Assembly (NCBI RefSeq): GCF_001485495.1
Contig: NZ_BCNF01000058.1
Coordinates: 1 to 64,000 of the forward strand
Direction: 5' to 3'
From: Gordonia desulfuricans NBRC 100010
GTDB taxonomy: Bacteria; Actinomycetota; Actinomycetes; Mycobacteriales; Mycobacteriaceae
Length of the DNA: 64,000 nucleotides
Below, in pieces: positions 57,844 through 64,000 of this stretch; the stretch's first letter is position 1, and each line of letters opens with the position of its first letter. Both the position numbers and the translations under genes were made by a program. The notes under the pieces were generated by a model. That model made no database searches, was not told the DNA's origin, and worked only from the letters and a program-made list of their open reading frames with translations.

Positions 57844-58212
57844 TCAGTTCTCGACGGGATTGAAGCTCGAGGTGGCGACCGGGACTCCGAGAACCGAGTT
57901 GATGGCCTTGAATCCGGTGCTGGTCCGGATCAGGGTGAGGCGGCTGACCGGCGGGATGTCGGCGTAGCCGCCGGTGGCGGTCTGGACGAGGGTCAGCGGC
58001 GTGCCGGCGGTGCCGATCAGCTGATCACCCTTCACCTCGTACGGCGAGCACTTCTGCTCCACCGAACTGCCGTAACGGGTTTCGACGCACAGGTTGTACG
58101 TTCCGTCGGGTACTGCGGCCGATGCCACGCCACCGCCGACGGCAAGTCCGGCAACCGCGGTTGCGCCGACGGCAGTGGACAGGAGAATCAGTCGTTTGAT
58201 CATGTGCTGCAT
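57844..58212 (-). CDS. Small secreted protein, unknown function
   Basis: A 122-residue exported protein. The signal peptide MQHMIKRLILLSTAVGAT... carries a basic start, a hydrophobic core to about residue 29 and a likely cleavage after ASA (residues 30-32), leaving AVPDGTYNLCV. The mature domain of about 90 residues has two cysteines (NLCVET and EQKCSPYE) that may bridge, and beta-rich segments TPLTLVQTATGGYADIPP and RLTLIRTSTGFKAIN. Start at 58212 fits AAGGA spacing better than the ATG at 58203. A 19-bp IdeR/DtxR-type box overlaps its ribosome site (58214-58232), so it may be iron-repressed. I do not recognise the family. Confidence 0.82.
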   Translation of the reverse strand: MQHMIKRLILLSTAVGATAVAGLAVGGGVASAAVPDGTYNLCVETRYGSSVEQKCSPYEVKGDQLIGTAGTPLTLVQTATGGYADIPPVSRLTLIRTSTGFKAINSVLGVPVATSSFNPVEN

Positions 58213-58213
58213 G

Positions 58214-58232
58214 TTTCCTTAGCCTTACCTAA
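58214..58232 (-). promoter_or_regulatory. Putative IdeR/DtxR iron box
   Basis: On the minus strand TTAGGTAAGGCTAAGGAAA matches the IdeR consensus TTAGGTTAGGCTAACCTAA at 15 of 19 positions. It ends 1 bp before the start codon of the small secreted protein and overlaps its ribosome site, so iron-loaded IdeR could block expression. Confidence 0.6.
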
Positions 58233-58402
58233 TATGTCAATCTCCACTGTTGGGCTTTGGGATTCGTCACATCGGACGTTCCCCCTCCAGCGGCGTCGAC
58301 CCGACGCCCCTCTGCGCCGACCACACACTCGATGTGCGGTCACCGCAGGCAGCGGCCGGCCGGCGATCTCCGTGGGAGAGGACCCGGAGCGGAGTCGGCG
58401 GA

Positions 58403-59611
58403 TCAGACCGTGATGTCGTCGTCGTAGATCAGGTTCTCCGGCAGCCTCGCGAGGACGGCGGCCATGTTGTATTGCGCCATCGGGGCCTTGTTCTCCACGT
58501 CGCGGGTGTAGGTGGCGTGACCGGTACTCCCCACCCGCACGATGCCGGTCCGATCGGTGCCGGCATGCGTGGTCAGTCGGATGAGTTCGGGGCTCGACGC
58601 CGGATCGCTGCCGAAGATCCCGAGAGTGGCGATCGGGTCGTCGTCGTTGCGTAACAGGTACGATCTGCCGCCGACGAGGTTGAAATCATCCGGGCCGTAG
58701 TCGATGTCGTACCCGCGGTCGCCGCCGAGGCCCGGGGAGCCGAAGAAGACGGCGTCGTGGACCAGATCGCGGGTCATGCGCAGGGCCTCGGCGGTGACCA
58801 GTGATCCGTAGGAATGGCCGAGTGCGACCAGGTGCGGCTGCCGATCCGACGCCGCGACGATTCCGGTGTAGAACCGCGACAGGATCGGCGCGGTGTCACG
58901 GGCCTTGCCTGCCGTGGCCACGTGCAGGGCACCTCGCGCCGTGGACACCTTCCCGCCCGGTCCGGTGAAATTCGGTGTGTCATAACCGATCCATGCGATC
59001 GCGGACACGGCCTCGGTATCGCGTCCGGCCAGATGCAACTGCCGCAACGCCTCCTCGCGCAGCAGCCGGGCCTCGCCACCCATGCCCTGATACGGAAGGT
59101 CGCCGGTCAGCGACGGGTCGATGGTGGTGCCCAGTCCCGGTGTGGAGATACCGATGTGATCGGCGGTGTCCGGGTCGCCGACGGCGAGGGCCGCATGGCC
59201 ACGCTCGCCGCTGTACATGTCGAAGGAGATCAGCAGCCGCGGATGTGCGCTCTCGCTGCGCCGCAGTTCCCGCTCGATCGCACCGATGTCGTCGATCTTG
59301 CGGTCCACGTACCACTTTCGGGCATCGTCGCTGGTGAACCTGCCACCGAACCGGTTGCCGGTCAGGCGTGCGGCCAACTCGTCGCTGCGACGCGTCAGAT
59401 CGGCCTTGACCCGGGCGATCATCGCCCGGTTGGCGGCGTCGCGATCGGCCGCGCGGATACCGTCACTGTTGCCGATCCATTCCGGATGATCGGTCAACAG
59501 CTGGTCGCGGCGGGCATCGGGTAGCTGCGACCACCACGCACTGCGGACCGCGGCGGACCCGCCCAGCTCGTCGGGACGCACGTCGTCACCGGTCACCTCG
59601 TCGGCGCTCAT
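58403..59611 (-). CDS. DUF1023 alpha/beta-hydrolase
   Basis: A 402-residue DUF1023 hydrolase. The nucleophile elbow is LVALGHSYGSLVTAEAL, an acid region is VGGRSYLLRNDDDPIATLGIF, and a late GSTGHATYTR may give the His. A helical N-terminal half precedes it (residues 20-150). Such proteins are frequent in mycolata, often beside WXG100-like partners, but none is adjacent here. Start ATG at 59611; longer upstream frame is unconserved and overlaps the promoter of the next gene. It is divergent from the THUMP-like methyltransferase gene by 116 bp. Substrate unknown. Confidence 0.85.
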   Translation of the reverse strand: MSADEVTGDDVRPDELGGSAAVRSAWWSQLPDARRDQLLTDHPEWIGNSDGIRAADRDAANRAMIARVKADLTRRSDELAARLTGNRFGGRFTSDDARKWYVDRKIDDIGAIERELRRSESAHPRLLISFDMYSGERGHAALAVGDPDTADHIGISTPGLGTTIDPSLTGDLPYQGMGGEARLLREEALRQLHLAGRDTEAVSAIAWIGYDTPNFTGPGGKVSTARGALHVATAGKARDTAPILSRFYTGIVAASDRQPHLVALGHSYGSLVTAEALRMTRDLVHDAVFFGSPGLGGDRGYDIDYGPDDFNLVGGRSYLLRNDDDPIATLGIFGSDPASSPELIRLTTHAGTDRTGIVRVGSTGHATYTRDVENKAPMAQYNMAAVLARLPENLIYDDDITV

Positions 59612-59727
59612 CCCCCGATTATCGCCGGTGGCCCGCGCCATCGGGGTGAGGTCGACACGCCGGGAGCCGGATGTGCGAAGCTGAACTCCCATCCGTGAAC
59701 CCCTGCCGCCGGGAGTGCCGCACCGCC

Positions 59728-60990
59728 ATGCCCTACCGTTTCACCGTCGAGGACGTCGCCTTCCTCCGGTCCCCGGCGGGAGAGCAGGCCCTCGACGCGG
59801 TGGCGCGGCTCGCACTCACACCGGCATCGATGCTCGCCGACGTCGCCGACGTGCGCCGACATCACCCCGACCACGATGCGGCGCTGATCGAGACCGTCCG
59901 CTGTCGACGCCGCGCCGCCGGCCGGCTCCGGAACCCGCACCGGCTGCTCGCCTCCGACGACGCGGTACAGCAGGCCACCGCATCGATGGTCGCCGCCCAC
60001 CGTGCCGCCGACCTCGCCGCCCGCCATCCCGGGGCGGTGGTGCACGACGTGACCTGTTCGATCGGCGCCGAACTCGTCGAACTCGCCGCGGCACCGGGCC
60101 TCGGCGGCGTGATCGGCAGCGATCTCGATCGCGTGCGACTGGCCATGGCCCGGCACAACACCGCCGATCCCGACATCGTCGCCGGCGCGCCGCCCACCCT
60201 GCTCGTCGCCGACGCGCTCACCCCCACCTCGACCGCCGACGTCGTGGTCGCCGACCCGGCCCGTCGGACCGGCGGATCACGGGTGTTCCGGCTCGACCAG
60301 CTCACCCCGCCGCTACCCGATGTGCTGACGGCCTATGCGGGCCGCCCGCTGGTGGTGAAATGCGCACCGGGACTGGACTACCGGCAGCTACGGGAGCAGT
60401 TCGGGGTGGTCGGTGAGGTACAGGTGACCTCCCTGGACTCCGGCGTGCGGGAGGCCTGCCTGTGGGTGGGGCCGGGCATCGGGGACGCTCAGCGCGCCAC
60501 CGTCCTGCGGACCACACCGGACGGATCGGTGTGGGCCGAGGAGATCACCTCGGCCGAACCCGACGACGTCGGTGCCGCCGGTGACCCCGGCCGCTGGCTG
60601 ATCGACCCCGACGGTGCGGTGGTGCGTGCCGGACTGGTCCGCCACTACGCCCACCGCCATCACCTGTGGCAACTCGATCCGCAGATCGCCTACCTGACCG
60701 GGGACGAGATCCCGCTCGGTGCACGGGGTTTCCGTATCCTCGAACGCCTCGACTCGACCGGCGACAAGGTGCTGCGCAAGTCGGTCGCAGCACATGACGG
60801 CGGCAGTCTGGAGATCCTGGTCCGCGGCCTCGACGTCGATCCGGATGCCTTGCGAAAGCGGCTCAAACCCAAGGGATCACGACAGCTCACGCTGGTACTG
60901 ACCCGGATCGGCCGCAAGGGCGTCGCCTTTGTCTGCGAGGCCGGTATCCGCAACGACCGGTTCGACGGCACTGCGCCGCAGACGGATTGA
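59728..60990 (+). CDS. THUMP-like class I methyltransferase (Rv3037c type)
   Basis: A 420-residue protein. The N-terminal region starts YRFTVEDVAFLRSPAGEQAL, followed by a SAM-binding Rossmann domain with VVHDVTCSIGAELVELAAAP, GVIGSDLDRVRLAMARHN and VVVADPARRTGGSRVF (a DPxR loop in place of an NPPY-type loop). The C-terminal domain resembles the THUMP-like region of this family. Rv3037c is the positional homologue. A nucleic-acid substrate is inferred. The ATG at 59728 has only a weakly placed GGGAG. Its last 114 nt overlap the 3' end of the MFS gene on the opposite strand. Confidence 0.85.
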   Translation: MPYRFTVEDVAFLRSPAGEQALDAVARLALTPASMLADVADVRRHHPDHDAALIETVRCRRRAAGRLRNPHRLLASDDAVQQATASMVAAHRAADLAARHPGAVVHDVTCSIGAELVELAAAPGLGGVIGSDLDRVRLAMARHNTADPDIVAGAPPTLLVADALTPTSTADVVVADPARRTGGSRVFRLDQLTPPLPDVLTAYAGRPLVVKCAPGLDYRQLREQFGVVGEVQVTSLDSGVREACLWVGPGIGDAQRATVLRTTPDGSVWAEEITSAEPDDVGAAGDPGRWLIDPDGAVVRAGLVRHYAHRHHLWQLDPQIAYLTGDEIPLGARGFRILERLDSTGDKVLRKSVAAHDGGSLEILVRGLDVDPDALRKRLKPKGSRQLTLVLTRIGRKGVAFVCEAGIRNDRFDGTAPQTD

Positions 60991-62292
60991 GGCACAGCAC
61001 ACCGCGGCGACCACGCACAACCCGGCCGCGACGTGGAAGGTGGTGTCGTAGGAACCCTGCGCATCCCGCAGGTAGCCGGCACCGAAGGCCGCCACCGCCG
61101 CACCGATCTGATGCGAGGCGAACACCCACCCGAACACCACCGGGGTGTCGGCGCCGAAGTAGTGCCGGCAGATCGCGATGGTCGGGGGCACCGTCGCCAC
61201 CCAGTCCAGGCCGTAGAAGACGATGAACACCCAGGTACTCGGCTCTGCATGGGGACTCAGCAGCACGGGGAGCGCCATCAACGACGCCCCGCGCCCCAGG
61301 TAGTAGACCACCAGCAGCACTCGCGGATCGACCCGGTCGGTGAGCCATCCGGACAGCACCGTCCCGGCGACGTCGAAGATCCCGACGGTCGCCAGCAGCG
61401 ACGCGGCGACGGTGGTGGGCATGCCGTGATCGTTGGCCGCGGGGATGAAGTGGGTGCCGATCAGGCCGTTGGTGGTCATCCCGCAGATCGCGAAGCTCGC
61501 GGCCAGCAGCCAGAACGCCGGTACCCGTACGCCCCGGATCAATCCCGCGACCGCAGAACCGAACTCGCGCTCGGGGATCTCGGGGTCCGCGGCGTCGGGG
61601 TCCGCGGCGTCGGGGTCGGGGGTGTCCGATGCGGCCCCGTAGGCGGTCGTGCCCACGTCGCGCGGATGGTCACGGATGAACAGCAGCACCAACGGCACCA
61701 CGGCCAGTGCCGACACGGTGACCACCACCGACGCGCATCGCCAGCCGTAGGTCTCGGTGAGATGGGCGACCACCGGCAGGAAGATCAGCTGACCGGTCGC
61801 CGAGGCCGCGGTGAGCACGCCGGTGACCAGACCGCGCCGGGCGACGAACCAGCGGGTGGAGATGGTGGCGACGAATCCCATCGAGATCGATCCGGTGCCC
61901 AGTCCGACCAGCACACCCCACAGGATCAGCAGCTCCCAGCTCGCGGTCATGAACACACCCAGGCCGGTGCCCGCGGCGATCAGAAGCAGCGCGATCGCCA
62001 GGATCGGGCGGACCCCGAAGCGATCCATGAGTGCGGCCGCGAACGGTGCGGTCACACCGAACAGCACCATGTTGATCGACATCGCCGCACCGACGGTGGC
62101 ATGCGACCACCCGAACTCCATGTGTAGCGGATCCATCATCACGCTCGGGACGGCACGGAACCCGGCGGCGCCGAGCAGGGCCACGAAACCGACGCCGGCC
62201 ACGATCCACGCCCAGTGCAGGCGGACGGGGCGACGTGGACCGATGGCGGGGGCTGGTGAACTCACCGATCCATCATCGGTCCGACCCGACAT
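60877..62292 (-). CDS. Major facilitator superfamily transporter
   Basis: A 471-residue 12-helix MFS transporter of the oxalate/formate or monocarboxylate type. The motif after helix 2 is AALMDRFGVRPILAIA. The central loop contains a short repeat PDAADPDAADPEIPE, and helices resume at FWLLAASFAICGM. The last helix ends near VVAAVCCASIRL; about 35 further soluble residues read into the 3' end of the neighbour methyltransferase gene, probably because no stop occurs earlier. Start MSGRTDD at 62292; ATG 62307 is an alternative. It is divergent from a GlxA-type regulator with a 12-bp inverted repeat between, so it is its likely target. Substrate unknown. Confidence 0.87.
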   Translation of the reverse strand: MSGRTDDGSVSSPAPAIGPRRPVRLHWAWIVAGVGFVALLGAAGFRAVPSVMMDPLHMEFGWSHATVGAAMSINMVLFGVTAPFAAALMDRFGVRPILAIALLLIAAGTGLGVFMTASWELLILWGVLVGLGTGSISMGFVATISTRWFVARRGLVTGVLTAASATGQLIFLPVVAHLTETYGWRCASVVVTVSALAVVPLVLLFIRDHPRDVGTTAYGAASDTPDPDAADPDAADPEIPEREFGSAVAGLIRGVRVPAFWLLAASFAICGMTTNGLIGTHFIPAANDHGMPTTVAASLLATVGIFDVAGTVLSGWLTDRVDPRVLLVVYYLGRGASLMALPVLLSPHAEPSTWVFIVFYGLDWVATVPPTIAICRHYFGADTPVVFGWVFASHQIGAAVAAFGAGYLRDAQGSYDTTFHVAAGLCVVAAVCCASIRLRRSAVEPVVADTGLADKGDALAADPGQYQRELS

Positions 62293-62298
62293 CCGAAC

Positions 62299-62339
62299 CA
62301 GTGGCATGATTGCCAATATGTCGGAAGATCATGCCACTG
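62299..62339. promoter_or_regulatory. 12-bp inverted repeat at the MFS/GlxA regulator junction
   Basis: CAGTGGCATGAT (62299-62310) is exactly repeated in reverse complement as ATCATGCCACTG (62328-62339), 17 bp apart. It lies over the two divergent starts (62292 and 62318), a likely operator for the regulator. Confidence 0.65.
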
Positions 62340-63370
62340 TTCGGATCGAGTCGAACAAGGCGGACACGGAGCAGGTGGATTCGGTGGGCACCACCGCCGC
62401 GCGTTCGACCGGGGTGCAGTCGGTCGTCGTCCTGCTGTTGCCGCCGATCGTCGGATTCGACGCCTCCATCCCGCCGCTGCTGCTCGGTGAGGCATGCGAC
62501 GACATCGGTGAGCGGCTCTACGACGTCACCACCGTCGGACTGTCCACCGGTGCGGTGGCCACCACCAGCGGGTACGGATGGGTCGCCGAGGCGGGACTGG
62601 AGGCCATCGCCGACGCCGACACCGTGATCGTCCCCGGTACCCGGTTCCCGCCGGCCCGGAGCGACGGCATCCTGTCCGACGACGTCGCCGCGGCGTTGGC
62701 GTCACGGCGCCCCGACGCGCGGCTGGTGTCGATCTGCACCGGCGCCTTCGTGCTCGGTGCCGCGGGGGTGCTCGACGGACGCCGGGCCACCACCCACTGG
62801 CGGTATGCCGACGATTTCAGACGGCTCTACCCCGACGTCGACCTCGACGAGTCGGTGCTGTTCGTCGACGACGGTGACGTGCTCACCTCGGCGGGGCTGG
62901 CCGCGGGAATCGACCTGTGCCTGCACATCATCCGTCGCGATCACGGTGCCGCGGTGGCCAACCGGGTGGCCCGGCACTGCGTCGTACCTCCGTGGCGTGA
63001 GGGCGGTCAGGCACAGTTCATCGAACACCGTCTGCCGGTCGAGGCCGACCGCAGCACCGCGCCCACCCAGCAGTGGGCGCTGTCGTGTCTGGCGGAGCCG
63101 TTGACCGTCGATCGCCTTGCCGCCCATGCCCGGATGAGTTCACGTACCTTCATCCGCCGGTTCCGGGCCGAGACCGGCCGTGCACCGGGGGCGTGGTTGC
63201 GTGAACGTCGACTCGACCTGGCCCGGCAGCTGCTGGAGACCACCGACCTGTCGGTGGAGGTGATCGCCGCACGGTCGGGACTCGGTTCCGCCGACAACCT
63301 GCGGCATCACCTGCGCACCGAACTGGGGATGGCGCCGTCGGCGTACCGGCGCACCTTCCGCGGGGTGTGA
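62318..63370 (+). CDS. GlxA-type AraC-family transcriptional regulator
   Basis: A 350-residue regulator. The N-terminal DJ-1/PfpI-like amidase fold (about residues 30-200) has LPPIVGFDASIPPLLLGEAC, TVIVPGTRFPP and SICTGAFVLGAAGVLDG, the Cys of which may be a sensor or relict nucleophile, then THWRYADDFRRLYP. The C-terminal AraC helix-turn-helix pair follows (RLAAHARMSSRTFIRRFRAE, VIAARSGLGSADNLRHHLRT). The start at 62318 lies between the arms of the inverted repeat, and GTG codons at 62375 and 62384 are possible true starts. It most likely controls the divergent MFS gene. Ligand unknown. Confidence 0.88.
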   Translation: MSEDHATVRIESNKADTEQVDSVGTTAARSTGVQSVVVLLLPPIVGFDASIPPLLLGEACDDIGERLYDVTTVGLSTGAVATTSGYGWVAEAGLEAIADADTVIVPGTRFPPARSDGILSDDVAAALASRRPDARLVSICTGAFVLGAAGVLDGRRATTHWRYADDFRRLYPDVDLDESVLFVDDGDVLTSAGLAAGIDLCLHIIRRDHGAAVANRVARHCVVPPWREGGQAQFIEHRLPVEADRSTAPTQQWALSCLAEPLTVDRLAAHARMSSRTFIRRFRAETGRAPGAWLRERRLDLARQLLETTDLSVEVIAARSGLGSADNLRHHLRTELGMAPSAYRRTFRGV

Positions 63371-63380
63371 GCGATCCGGG

Positions 63381-64000
63381 TCAGGCGCCGGGGATGTTGG
63401 CCTTGGAGTCGAAGTAGTAGACCTCGCCGAGGTTGGTGGCGGTGGCGATCTGCCCGGCCGCCGACACCGCGATGCCGGTGGTGAATCCCGCCGACTCCGG
63501 CATCTCGATGCTGCGCAGCGTCTTGCCGTCGGTCGCCGACACCTCGGTCAGGGCCAGGGTGTCCTTGCCGGGTTCGCGTACCACGGTCCACGCGGTACCC
63601 GCGGCGGTCAGCGTGGACAGGCTCACCGCGGCGAGATCGGTACGCTGCCACACGCGTTCGGCGCGATCCCCGTGGTCGCGGATCAGGGTCAGCGGGGCAC
63701 CGATCACGCCGGTCGGGATGATCAGGCCGTCGGGGGAGACGGTCATCGTGGCGAAGCCGTACCCGCCGTTGTCGTAGGTCCAGCGGGTCGATCCGGTCGC
63801 GGCGTCGAGGGCGACGATCTGCCCGAGCCGGCTGAACGCGTACACCGTGTTGCCGTCGGCGGAGACCGTCGTCGGGCCGACCACGCCGCCGGGAACCTGT
63901 GCCTTCCACAGCTCGCGGACCGTGCGGGCGCCGCCGGTCTCGTCGTAGGCGAAGCCCCGCACCTCACTGGCGATCGCGCCCGACGGCCAGACGTTGAGGA
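63381..64000 (-). CDS. PQQ-like beta-propeller protein (Rv3035 type), 5' end outside window
   Basis: The visible part, 206 residues before the stop at 63381, is the C-terminal half of a WD40/PQQ-like beta-propeller. Blade repeats are seen as TVYAFSRLGQIVALDAATGS, TRWTYDNGGYGF and IATATNLGEVYYFDSKANIPG. The frame is open to the window edge (LNVWPSGAIASEVRGFAYDE), so the start lies beyond 64000; the internal Met-type codons are not starts. The Rv3035-like position next to the Rv3037c-like gene supports the assignment. A secreted or envelope location is expected for the family but its signal is not visible here. Confidence 0.82.
   Translation of the reverse strand, partial: LNVWPSGAIASEVRGFAYDETGGARTVRELWKAQVPGGVVGPTTVSADGNTVYAFSRLGQIVALDAATGSTRWTYDNGGYGFATMTVSPDGLIIPTGVIGAPLTLIRDHGDRAERVWQRTDLAAVSLSTLTAAGTAWTVVREPGKDTLALTEVSATDGKTLRSIEMPESAGFTTGIAVSAAGQIATATNLGEVYYFDSKANIPGA

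Overview
The window comes from the chromosome of a high-GC, mycolic-acid-containing actinobacterium, most likely Gordonia or a close relative such as Williamsia. This rests on gene content and order. Several blocks follow the Mycobacterium tuberculosis order, although the blocks themselves are far apart in that species, and the individual proteins resemble mycobacterial ones. GTG starts, ATGA/GTGA stop-start overlaps and G+C-rich third codon positions are seen throughout. I saw no insertion sequence, phage, tRNA, rRNA or CRISPR array, so this is core-type chromosome with a few accessory insertions.

Layout. (1) 149-1149: cysteine dioxygenase and a rhodanese (cysteine sulfur oxidation). (2) 1526-17388: a block matching Rv1177-Rv1213: ferredoxin fdxC, the lysine/meso-diaminopimelate genes dapC, dapD and dapE, two LOG-family phosphoribohydrolases, fadD6, folP2, the glucosyl-3-phosphoglycerate synthase gpgS (first step to methylglucose lipopolysaccharide), a DivIVA-domain protein, a DUF3117 protein, an RlmA-type rRNA methyltransferase, and divergent glgM and glgC, which feed alpha-glucan synthesis. 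A zinc alcohol dehydrogenase, a DM13 protein and a small membrane protein are inserted in it. (3) 17602-25321: NUDIX, fbiB and fbiA (coenzyme F420), whiB2 (septation), a metallopeptidase-fold protein, DUF3499, TobH-like and manA, matching Rv3262-Rv3255 but without the usual manB. (4) 25379-28969: divergent eccE and eccB of a type VII secretion system, with no other T7SS gene in the window. (5) 29034-31604: an HpxO-type urate hydroxylase, a TetR regulator and a divergent FMN reductase sharing an operator-like palindrome.

(6) 32046-36840: the class Ib ribonucleotide reductase genes nrdH, nrdI, nrdE and nrdF. Two NrdR boxes lie upstream, and a small duplicated-motif protein sits between nrdE and nrdF. 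(7) 37017-45769: a beta-lactamase-fold lipoprotein, a PknH-like Ser/Thr kinase, a SWIM plus SNF2-helicase pair (Rv2102/helZ type), a DUF2252 protein and a beta-carbonic anhydrase with an apparent single-base frameshift. (8) 45903-64000: a block matching Rv3044-Rv3035: fecB-like lipoprotein, ctaD, serB2, an ABC ATPase, NUDIX, echA17, a methyltransferase, a THUMP-like methyltransferase and a beta-propeller protein cut by the window edge. Inserted in it are a Pth2-like protein, a cupin, a luciferase-like oxidoreductase, a LigD-polymerase-like protein, a small secreted protein behind a likely iron box, a DUF1023 hydrolase, and a divergent MFS transporter/GlxA-type regulator pair with a 12-bp inverted repeat between them.

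The non-coding DNA is rich in structure: a 31-bp perfect palindrome beside 16-bp tandem repeats (3020-3133), a 19-bp four-copy repeat (36925-37000), several long perfect terminator stems, and operator-like inverted repeats at divergent promoters. I found no clear new multi-gene system. The best candidates for new biology are the small repeat protein between nrdE and nrdF, the iron-box secreted protein, and the operator at the MFS/GlxA junction.
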